A stretch of DNA of 64,000 bases from Pagrus major (lineage: Eukaryota > Chordata > Actinopteri > Spariformes > Sparidae): positions 11,172,165 to 11,236,164 of the forward strand of contig NC_133236.1 of NCBI RefSeq assembly GCF_040436345.1, given 5' to 3'. Both the position numbers and the translations under genes were made by a program. Below are positions 1-10,695 of the stretch, one piece after another. Each line of letters opens with the position of its first letter. Position 1 is the first letter of the stretch. Below the pieces are notes generated by a model. It saw only the letters and a list, made by a program, of their open reading frames with translations. It did no database searches and was not told the DNA's origin.

Positions 1-1438
1 CATCTTCTTGAACAAGAAGATGGAGACTGTCCCACCTAGTTTGAGCCTCCTTTAAGTGTCTGAGAAGACCAACAGTCATTTAACTTACTTCTTTATACAA
101 ATGTTGGCAAGGTCACAGCTGTTGTTTCTGAAAATTAAGTCATGCCAAGAGGTAGAGAAAACTAAGTTTGTCCACTCAGTCTGTCATGAAATGTCTAAAT
201 GGGGATTGTGATCAAGGGCAAAATGGTAAGATCCTAATTATGTCAGTCTCATAAAGGTAATCTTTTCTGTTTTCAAAGCATTGAGATTCAGGTAAATAAA
301 GACTATTGGAAGCATTTCATCAAAAAAAAACCAAAACATTTCATTATTAGCTGCTGGGATTCCTATCTTTCGATCTTTACTGTGAAGAGAAATAACTCCT
401 GAAAAAAAAAAACTGAGGAAAAAGACAAATGAATCCTGGACGGTTCTGGTGAAATGTCACATTCTGATCTCTGTTATGTTGTTCATAGATGACTGAAAAA
501 AGTGGAAACGGCCTTTTCCTGCCCTTTCTAGTTCAAACAATCAAAAGGAACATAACTGTGTTAACAGAAAAAACAGAAGATTTGATGTAATACAGTGTCA
601 CACACTGTACTGAGCAGTAATACTATGTAAAAACATGAAGTAATCCTCTAAAAGACAGATCTACCTTTTTTTGTAACAATAAAATGTTCCAGCTGCATTT
701 TTAGAAATTACACTTGAAATAACACGTGTTTTGAGGTCTTGCCATGACAGTTCATAATGTTGAAATATGGCCTGAGTTTTGTACAACTGGATAAGAGACT
801 TGATGTAAAGGAAATGAGTTTATCCTTTTAAGGAGGAAGTTTAAATGTCCTGTTCGCTAACATGAGTCACGCTGCAGCACAACATGACAAAGCAGAAAGT
901 TTTCCATTCTTAAGTTGGGGATTGACAACGTAATAACATATATTTCAATTAAAATGTATGACACATAATTTGTTTTTTCATTATGGGGACTTTATTGCAG
1001 CTTTATGTGTGCAAACAAAATAAAATAAAAGATAAAAAGTATGATTTATTTACTGCATACTTTATGTAAACAACAAATCCATTTTTGTCACTATATTATC
1101 ACAGTTTAATTCTGATAATATGGTGACATCCTGAACACATCGCCAGTTTTTTGTATAATCAAAATTCAAAGTATAGTGTCAACACAGTGTTGAAAAATGT
1201 TGTATCTTGCAGTATTAACATAAAAAAAATGTTTTTTTTAACCACCACGACAAATTAATCCAGAAAAAACTTCACATTTTCCCACTTTAATCTTGATTAC
1301 AGGATTCACTGAGATGAGGAGCACAACTTTCAGATGTCGTCCTTTGATAGATGAAATTAGATACTGAAGCCTCTGTGGCCTCCTCGTCACTGCTGACATG
1401 CACTGTAGTTCATATATGAACAATGTCTTTTAATGCCG
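1..1438. other. AT-rich region downstream of ptrhd1 (3' UTR plus intergenic)
   Basis: No exon, RNA gene or complete mobile element is visible. The part next to the ptrhd1 stop codon is presumably its 3' UTR. The first 22 bases form a short inverted repeat with 10-base arms, probably chance. Confidence 0.5.
991..996 (-). promoter_or_regulatory. candidate poly(A) signal for ptrhd1
   Basis: On the minus strand this reads AATAAA, about 440 bases after the ptrhd1 stop codon. Similar hexamers occur by chance in this AT-rich stretch, so it is only a candidate. Confidence 0.3.
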
Positions 1439-2612
1439 TCATTTGAAGAGTTTGAACTTGCGCAGCAGCGGCTGGACAGTCTCTTTTGGACATGGCTTCA
1501 GAGCCAAGCAGGTGGGGATGTTCTCTGGCTGTTCGATCCAAAGCTTGTGGGCCACACCGGCCTGCGTTAGGTTCTCTGATAGACTAGAGAGGGCGGCCTC
1601 GTCTGGAGCCTAGAGAGACAAAAACAAATACACAAAGGAATTTAACGTCCAAGACTGGGACACAGATCATCATGACTTCACATTTGACTCCAGCCTCCAT
1701 GCCAGAGAAAATGCATATAAATATTTGTAGTTTATCTAGCACTAAAATCTCTTGATGATGACTTAAATAGGACATTTTCTGATTCAAGTATTTAATGAAT
1801 TGCATCATAGTGAAATTGAAACAGTTTCACCAGCTAAGACTGCAATAAATTATTATTTTAAATTCGTATTATTTAAGGAAATTTAAATTATTTTTAAGTA
1901 TTATATCAACCCTTAGTATGAATAGCAAAATCATCATAAAACTGACGTGAATCTTAAATAAAGAAATACCTCCAAACTCCATCTGAAATCCGATCTTTTC
2001 ATTATTTCTTTGCTTGTCGGCACAAACTTACGACAGCTTGAATACCATTTAAGATTTTGTTATCTTCTTAAGGACGTACTTTTAAATTCGGCATTAAGCT
2101 TGCATCGACAGATCACTTTAAATAGTCAAAATCGAGGACTTTTTACGTCGCTTTACCTCCGGTTATCATGTTATTCTCGCACGTGTTTTCGAAAGCTTAG
2201 TTAGCGGGTGACAGCTAGTATAAACCGCTTAAAAACGACATTTTAAATAAATTTGAACAACGCCGAAGAATACAGCTAACCAGACTAGATTTCAATGTGT
2301 TATCAAGTGAATTGTGTTCAGTGATATAACGTCGTTGACGTGCCAAGCAGCACTTAATTGACCAATATTTGAATGGAGTCTGGCGTGACGTGTCGCGCTT
2401 ACCCCTAGCACTACTTTATGCATGGAGTCCAGCTCTGCCAGGTACTGCTGTGTGTCCGGGTCCCCGTAGTGAAGGTGAATGGCGGCGGTAGCAGCATGAC
2501 AGGCCTGAGTTATAACAGCCCCCAGGGGCCAGGACAGTTTGTGAACCAGATCCGAGCGGACAACAACATACTGGACCAGCCGGCTGGGGGACCCGGCTCC
2601 TGTAGCCGCCAT
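1439..2612 (-). CDS. ptrhd1: Peptidyl-tRNA hydrolase domain-containing protein 1, two exons
   Basis: Exon 1 is 2403-2612 (ATG at 2612) and exon 2 is 1439-1609. They join in phase 0 across a GT-AG intron (donor gtaagc, acceptor ctctctag). The 126-residue product has the archaeal-type Pth2 fold. Residues 36-44 read QACHAATAA, the helix motif typical of this family, and the end reads [19 protein letters not shown], close to the vertebrate PTRHD1 C-terminus. Human PTRHD1 is about 140 aa and has a slightly longer N-terminus. The frame is open upstream of the chosen ATG, but MAATGAG aligns with the conserved internal start in mammals and sits in a good Kozak context (aaacATGG). The family belongs to the Pth2 hydrolases that cleave peptidyl-tRNA; activity of this member is less well established. 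No damage is seen. Confidence 0.93.
1610..2402 (-). other. ptrhd1 intron
   Basis: A single 793-base intron with a canonical donor and acceptor. It is AT-rich, and no embedded gene or recognisable mobile element is visible. Confidence 0.7.
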
Positions 2613-2700
2613 GTTTAGCCTGAACAGGAACGGGTTCAGGGTTTGTTTTCCTTCCGGTTCAGCCGCAGTGGAGTTTCTTATTAAACGATATTGAAGCGCC
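2613..2700 (-). promoter_or_regulatory. ptrhd1 proximal promoter with ETS-type site
   Basis: Just upstream of the ptrhd1 ATG the minus strand carries CCGGAAG (plus strand 2651-2657). This is the ETS/GABP consensus frequent in TATA-less housekeeping promoters. No TATA box is seen at a suitable distance. The transcription start is not resolvable from sequence alone. Confidence 0.4.
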
Positions 2701-3122
2701 ACTGCCCTCTGCCGGTCACTGATAAAACTGCACGGGTAAACACACAGTCGACCTACTTGCAGCACCAGCAAAGAACAACGTGTTCTCCAAGAAAAACATC
2801 CTTTAAGCACCTCACTGCAGCGGCTGTTACTGTACTCTTCACTCCACTGCACTTATATTATAGCCTTAGTTACTGTACTTCACATAGATCTGACAGAGGC
2901 CAACAAAACATATGAAGAACTTTTAAAACAAGATGCATTGTAAAATTATATTCTTTTTTTTAAAATTTAGCTTGAATAATTAACTAGTTAATCAATTAGT
3001 TGATTTGTCAATTTTCAAAAAATAATGGGAACCAGTTTTGGTCACTGAATAATTGTTTAGGTCATTTCTAATGCAAAAATGTCTAGTAATGTAAGTCAGG
3101 TGGACAGGTTGATGGTGACGCA

Positions 3123-3330
3123 ACATTCCCAGAGAACTCTCTGGGAATGTTCCCTAAAGGTTATCTATAGGCTATTTTTTGTGTAACCTTTAAAGACCCT
3201 TGAGGGGGAAGGTTCCCTGAAGGTTATTTTTGTGTAACCTTTACAGAACCTTAAGGAAACCTTCACTGAAGGTTTTCTGAGGGTATTTTTTGTAACCTTT
3301 ACAGAACCTTTAGGGAACGTTCCCTCCAAA
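3123..3330. repeat. minisatellite-like repeat of an AACCTTTACAGAACCTT unit
   Basis: Three imperfect units of roughly 60-70 bases share the segments GGTTAT-TTTTGTGTAACCTTTA, CAGAACCTT and AGGGAA-TTCCCT. The array opens with an inverted repeat at 3123-3150 (arms ACATTCCCAGAG and CTCTGGGAATGT) and ends in a related AACGTTCCCT. It looks like a dispersed fish minisatellite lying between ptrhd1 and the NLR gene. Confidence 0.65.
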
Positions 3331-4532
3331 AACTCCAAAACCAAACTATATGCAAGGAACTTTTAACTGTGTATGAACACATCTCATTTTAATACTGATG
3401 CCTGTATATGACCTACATAAGCAAAATAACCATCTCATTGTCTTGGAGATGAATTGAGGAGTCTCACATCCTGAGGAAAGAAGCTGCTCTGCAGTCTGCT
3501 GGCACAGCATTGTCACATTACAGTTATTAATCTTACATAACCACAAAGAGATACATACCTCATTGTATTGCATCCTGCAAACAGCTGTTTATTTTTTTCT
3601 TTTTACGTCTCTCTTTCATACGCTTTCACAACAAATGCACAGCTAGACAGATTAGTCTTAAGATCTTTATTACAGGAGGATGTGGTGCTCATACTGCTTT
3701 TGTCCACAGGACTGCCAGAATCAAAAACAAAAAACGAAAAAAAGTTACAACAATCAAATCATCAATAAATTTTCATTACTGGCATAAAAAGAAATTCACA
3801 GTACTAGTATAGAGTTAAATTAATACGTAGATTAATTGTCATATTGGCAGTATGAACATTAAAAGTGAACATTAGTGTTCCAAATCAAATAATTTTGACA
3901 ACAAGCATTTCAAAGTCTTTTTGTATACAGACAATGACACTGAAGAATCCAGTAATAAACATTTTCATTCCATGATATTTGATAGAAAACTGACCACGGG
4001 ATGTTTTCTACAGAGAAAGATGAAGATTCCTAACCTGTCTAGTTGGGTAATTATGAAATTTGAGTTATAAAACAACAAAATAAAATAATATCCAAAATTA
4101 TCAGGTACATTTGTAATCTTATATCTCACTATATAATGTGCATGTAGCAGCAGCAGTATTTTGTACAGGTACGTTAGAAATGTACTCGCCCATACGATAT
4201 TGCAATATGTCAAATACAGATAAATCAAAATATAACGTTAATGAACATGTATTGTGTACATCACCTCTGAATTTTGAATTTGCCTATAGATTTAGAGCTC
4301 TTACTGCAGACTAGACCAACCTGTTCTCTCCAGGAGAGTTTATAATCGATCAGAATACCTGAAAAACATGTTGATGAAGATTATTTCTTTATTATGAATA
4401 ATTTGCTAATTGTCATCCTTTTTTTTCGTCTCACAAATAACATGAAATTAGACTTTTTGACATTTAGAGACAACTTAATTATGAGTTATTAGCAGTGTGA
4501 GTGTTTCTCTACACATGAGGAGACTCTCCCTC
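3331..4532. other. intergenic DNA and probable 3' UTR of the NLR gene
   Basis: No coding exon is apparent. The right half is likely the 3' UTR of the NLR gene. On the minus strand an AATAAA hexamer lies at 4389-4394, about 140 bases past the NLR stop codon, and could be its poly(A) signal. Confidence 0.45.
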
Positions 4533-5086
4533 CTACAGCTCACACAGAGACACTGAGGAACCAGGTGACCATAACCAGAACCCAGGATAAAGTGGTTCGG
4601 TGAATGTGGTGTTGAAGGTGTGGAGGTGGATCAGTGTGTGAGAGGAGACTCTGTAGAAGGACAGAGTGCCAGCAGGACAGTCCAAATACACTGCCACTCT
4701 GTTGGAGTCAGAGTCAGAGTCAGAGTCAGAGTTGGAGGAGGTGGGAGGGAGGGTTGTTTTTCTTTTATTGTGATAGACAGCAAAATCATCAGAGCACTCC
4801 AGACTCCAGGACTGATTATTCCCTCCAAACCAGCTTTCAGCTCTGTTTCTTCTTGCTAAGATTCCTTTGTAAGACACTGATACATACACCATTCCTCTCC
4901 ACTCGACCTCCCAGTAACAGCGACCAGTCAGACCATCTCTACACAGCAGCTGTTCCCAGCAGTTAAACCTCTCTGGGTGATCAGGATACGGCTGCTTCAC
5001 TTTCACTGCTGTCACCTTCCTGTTGTTGTTGGTCAGTTTGAGGAGTCTGTTTACTGTGTTTGTGTCCACTGTGAGTTCACAGGCCC
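4533..5086 (-). CDS. NLR exon 11: PRY-SPRY (B30.2) domain and stop codon
   Basis: This last exon encodes about residues 986-1169. It opens with [18 protein letters not shown], the PRY start found in TRIM and fish NLR proteins. It continues with [29 protein letters not shown] and YPGFWLW near the end, and stops after SLCEL. B30.2 domains bind protein ligands through variable loops. A Ser-Asp run encoded by a gagtca hexamer tract (4705-4731) interrupts the usual SPRY core between [10 protein letters not shown] and RVAVYLD. The acceptor is tctccaccag at 5087-5096. Confidence 0.93.
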
Positions 5087-8000
5087 CTGGTGGAGAGAAC
5101 AAGACACAAAATAGTTTAATATCTAACACACCTACTGTACTATACATTAGATCCAAACTTCAGAATGACTCATGCTGACACACAAGCCTCTGGCCCTGTT
5201 CACATTTGGTATCAACATGTCTGTGAACACACTGTCTGTTTCAACTAAATAGTAAATGGCAATATCCCAAACTCCCTCAACAAATCATGTGATTTTAAGA
5301 GTGGTTGCATGAGGAGAAACTTAACGAACTTTGTGAAACTGCTACGGCAATTTCTAAATCATTGGTGCCTTCTTGTAAATTCAGCATTGAATACAATACA
5401 TTAAGATGTATTATGATTAAAGAATATAACATACTGACAGTTAACATGTCAAATTTTACAAATATAGTCATCTGTAGCTAATATAGGCTACTTCTTTGTC
5501 ATCTGTGGAGAAAGTCACCAGACTTGACAAATTGCTAAATTTTAAGACTTGTTGCATTAGAGGAGAAACTTTCTAAACTTTGTGAAACACTGTCTACAAC
5601 ACACTTTTTGTGCCTACTTGTTAATTCGGCAAATGTTATTAATGAAAAAATGTCTTTCTTTGTGTAAAACACATTATATTCATTTGTTCCAGTGATGTAG
5701 GTGTACATTTGCATATATAGTGGGGGTGTGAATTGACAGGCTTGGAGCTGTCCACTTGTGATCGGATCACTCAGCACGGATGGTAAAACCAAATGTGGCC
5801 AGCCTCTTTGATTTAAACTACTTTATCATGTGCTGCCTTGTAAACACATACTCACATTTCCTGACACCAGGTTTCAGCCTCTCCCATCCACAATGTCCCA
5901 CCCTGGAGGAAGAAACAAAGTCAGAATGAACCTTCACAAGCTTTCTCATGAACCGTCACTCAGATCCAGCATTAAGACACAAGAATATACATATACTCAA
6001 TTCTCAATTAGAAAATTGAGACAATAAAATACTAAAAATGAGAAATATAACTAAAGATGTAGATATAAAAACGATTACCTGAGAGTCTCCAGTCTCCAGT
6101 GTGGATCCTCCAATCCGGCCAACAGCAGCTTCGCTCCTGAGTCTCCTGGGTGATTGTAGCTGAGGTCCAGTTCTCTCAGATGGGAGGGGTTGGATCTCAG
6201 AGCTGAGGCCAGAGAAACACAACCTTTCCCTGTGATCAGACAGCCTGACAGCCTGGAGACATACACACAAACACAGATCAATATTTATTTTGATCAATTT
6301 CATCATTTCACTGGTTTGAAAATTCATTGTTACTATGCAGTCAAATGACACTGGAACCCTCAAGTATTTTGAATTAAATCTACATTAATTTAATTTTGAC
6401 CACACTGTTATTAAACAAAAGAACTGACACATTTCCATCTAATAAAGTTGATATTATGTGCTCGCCTGATATTATAATGTTGCCTACTTCTGTGGTGACT
6501 TGCCAAAGCTAACACGTGTTAGGGCTCCACCAGATCTTAAAAAAAAATATACCAGGCTCTTTAGCTGCGAGATGTTCCACTTTCTTTACCAGCTATACTC
6601 TAATCTGCTTTTTGTTGCTGGGCAGGTAGCGTACAGTCGGGTTATTAGAGCTTGTTTGATAAAAGCAGCTACTTGTAAAGGTGTGAGTCGTAAAAACAAC
6701 ATTGGACAAAGAAAATATTTGGGATAATATAAGTACACAACTCAACATAATTTATAACAAGGACCTAGACGTTTTCAGATATTTTCATACAGAATTCCTA
6801 CATATTATATTGTGTTGATGAAGGTTCTCAGACATCCAGGTCATGGTAATTCTAGGTGCTATATCATAGGCAACTGGACTTGTTTCAGTTTCTTGAAGAC
6901 ATTTGACCTCTCATCCAAGAGGCCAGTTGGATCAACGACCCATAAGGTGGCCCTAACGACTCTGAAACTCAGAGCTCACGCATGTCCTTAACGACTCTGT
7001 AAGGACACTCCCACACAGAGTTTAAAAGCCTGCAACTGCCCTTCAGTTAGTTAGAACTGAAGAAGCCTCTTGGATGAGAGGTGAAACGTCTTCAAGAAAC
7101 TGAAACAAGTCCAGTTGCCTACGATACAGCACTTAGAATTACATATTATCTCTTTTAAACAAATCTTTTATTATAAATGATATAATTTTAGATAAAAACC
7201 TGGACATCATTTTCCTTACAGAGACATGGCTGGGCACTGACGCACCTGTTGTTCTCACCGAGGCTTCCCCACCAAATTTTAACTTTTTATTTTCTACTAG
7301 GGGGTGCAGAAGAGGGGGCGGTACTGCTTCGATTGCAAAGACCAACATGCATACAAACAAAGTCAATTTTAACAGCTACACATCATTTGAATATCATGCC
7401 TTCGTTTGTAGCAGCCCGCCTATCCTCTGTATAACTATCTACCGACCACCCCAGTATTCCACTTCTTTTATTAATGAATTTTCAGAGCTTTTATCAATTA
7501 TTCATACCTCTTTTAACAGAATTTTAATAACCGGTGATTTTAATTTACACGTCGACATCTCCTCAGACTTACTGTCTAGAGAATTTTTAAACCTTTTACA
7601 CTGCCTCGATTTTAAGCAACATGTCACGCAGCCGACCCACAGCAGGGGGCGCACCTTGGACCTGGTTATATCTTATGGTCTGTCCATTGGCGCGCCCTCT
7701 GTTGTGGACCTGGCTGTGTCTGACCATTTTTGTGTGTTTTTTACAATCACCAGTTTTAACCAGCGAGAGGCCCCTGTGGGAACAGTGAGGAAACGCTACC
7801 TAACTTCTGAAGTGGCTGCAAATTTTATCCAGATCTTACAGAGCACTCCTGCCGAAATTCTACCAGCACCCTGCGATTTTATTACTGACAACTTCAACAA
7901 CAAAATAAAGACAACACTGGACTCAGTGGCTCCACTTTTTATCAAAACAGTTAAAACAAGATCTACACCCCCGTGGAGAACTGAGGATATCAAAAAACTA

Positions 8001-9940
8001 AAAAGGGAATGCAGGAGTGCTGAAAGGAGATGGAGGAAATCCAAGTTGACAGTTCACTACGACATACTACGTCAACGACTCAAAATTTACAATAACACAG
8101 TCAAACAAGCAAGAATCTCCCACTTCCAAAACTTAATCCATGACCATAAAAATAACCCCAAATTCTTATTCTCCACAATCGATCTTTTAACAAACAAAAC
8201 TTTTAAAAGATCCTCCAGGATACCAGATGACGCCCTCTGCGAGGATTTTGCAGACCACTTCAGAAGAAAAATCAATGACATCAGATCCAGTCTTTTATCC
8301 CAACAGCTTTTAACATCTGGATCATTGCTTTTACCTGAGGAAACACTTGAGAGTTTTGCCCTGGTTGATGCGAGGACACTTGGTCGAGTTTTCTCCCAGG
8401 TAAAGCCCACAACCTGCCTTTTAGATCCCATTCCCACACCGTTTTTTAAAACACTCTATGGATTCTTTGAGGAACATCTGCTGTATTTGGTGAATTGCTC
8501 TCTTCAGACGGGTGTCTTCCCCACCTCCTTTAAAACGGCGGTGGTGAAGCCCCTTCTGAAGAAGAGTGACTTAGACCCCAATGTTTTAAACAACTACCGG
8601 CCTGTATCCAACTTACCATTTTTAAGTAAAATTTTAGAAAAACTTGTTTCTAATCAAGTAAATGAATTTTTTAACTCAAAACATATTTTAGAGTCTCATC
8701 AGTCTGGTTTTAGGATGAACCACAGTACAGAGACAGCACTTTTAAAGATTTTAAATGACATCAGGTGTAATTTAGATAACAACAAACTCACAGTCTTGGT
8801 ACTACTGGATCTAACAGCCGCCTTCGATACAGTAGACCATCACATTTTATTAAATAGACTGAGGAACCTGGTTGGCCTCTCTGGTACTGTTTTTAACTGG
8901 TTCACATCCTACCTCACTGATCGAAGTTTCTTTGTTAGTATGGATACATGTTCCTCAAGAACCCATAAGATAAAGTGTGGGGTTCCCCAAGGGTCAATTT
9001 TAGGTCCAACTCTTTTTAATCTTTACATGCTTCCCCTTGGGGACGTCATCAGGAGGCATGGCATCAATTTCCATAGTTATGCTGATGATACACAACTGTA
9101 CATTGCCGCGTCTCCTGATGACACAGGGCCAATTGATGCCCTTTTTAACTGTATTTTAGACATTAGGTCATGGATGGCAGCAAACTTCCTACAGCTCAAC
9201 CAGGACAAAACAGAGGTTTTAGTCATTGGTCCTGAAGGCCAGAGAGAGAAACTTTTACCAAAGCTACAGGATTTTAAACCCTCAAAATCAGTAAAAAATC
9301 TGGGCGTGATTTTTGACTCTGACCTCACTTTTATTCCACACATCAAAAACATAACAAAGATAGGTTTTTACCATCTTAAAAATATAGCCAGAGTCCGCCC
9401 GTTTCTCTCCCAGGCCAGCACGGAGGTGCTGATGCATGCTTTTATCTCTTGTCGTTTAGATTATTGTAATGCCCTGCTCTCTGGTCTTCCCAAAAAGAGT
9501 TTGCATAACTTACAATTATTACAAAACTCAGCTGCACGAGTGCTGACGAAGACCAGAGGGCGGGAGCATATTACGCCTGTTTTAAAATCGCTGCATTGGC
9601 TCCCTGTGCGCTTCAGGATTAATTTTAAGGTTCTTTTACTTGTTTTTAAGTGTCTTAACGGTCTTGGGTCTTCTTATCTATCTGCATTACTTTTACCCTA
9701 TCAACCCTCGCGGACCCTGAGGTCCTCCGGTGCTGGCCTTTTAACGATACCACAAGTTAGAACTAGAACACACGGGGAGGCGGCATTCAGTTATTATGGC
9801 CCCCGATTGTGGAACAGCCTCCCGGAGAACCTCAGGGCCGCAGAGAATGTTGATGTTTTTAAAAAGAGGCTCAAGACCCATCTTTTTAATCAGGCATTTA
9901 ATTGAGCTCATTTAACTCTTTCTAATTACCGGCATTTTTT

Positions 9941-9988
<48 letters not shown>

Positions 9989-10664
9989 TTATTATTATTC
10001 TATTTTATATTAATTCTTAGTTAAGCCAATCCTGTTTTATTACTTACTTGTTTTATCTCAATGTTTTATTTCAATGTTTTAGTCGTTATTTATGGTCTAT
10101 TTTATACATTATATTGTTCTATTCCCTCAGTTTTAGCTTCTATACCTTTTATCTTATTTTACTGTTTTAGCCCCTCGATTCTCCAGTGTTTCCTCCTGGG
10201 GGCCTACCACACCGGGAGTTGCTTCTGGTCCACCGTTGGGGGTGCTGTCCCGAGGACGGCCCTGGCCGGAGTGGCGGGAGAGCTTTACGCCTTGGTGTGG
10301 AGCCTCCTGTCTACCTGGGCTGGGGCGGTCCTTTTGGTGGCGCCCCTGCAGTCATGGACCTTGATTCCTCTCGGTGTGCACGGCCCCCAAAGGTAGCTGT
10401 TCCTCACCTCTGATCTTTGTGCCGAGCCATGTCTCCTTAGCAATAACTAGTGTATGTCTGTGGGTGTGTGTATGTTTGTGTGTGTGGGGGTGTATGTATG
10501 TCAGTATGTCTATGTATGTACGTGAGTGTGTATGTAACTGTGTATTTGTGTGTATGTTTATGGGTGTGGGAGGCTTGGGGTTTTTATGATGTTGTCTTGC
10601 TCTGTTTGTTTGTTTTTATCCTCTGTGAGGCACTTTGTGCTGCAAAACTGCATGAAAAGTGCCA

Positions 10665-10695
<31 letters not shown>

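Noticed and set aside
1..22. Perfect short palindrome at the left edge
   Set aside because: Only 10-base arms with no associated element; likely chance.
7139..7142. Target-site duplication for the LINE
   Set aside because: The flanks (attatctctttta at 5', attatatctttaaa at 3') are similar but not identical and may be coincidental in AT-rich DNA.
10061..10680. Open frames in the 3' part of the LINE
   Set aside because: They lie in the LINE 3' UTR and GT-rich tail, with no recognisable domain.
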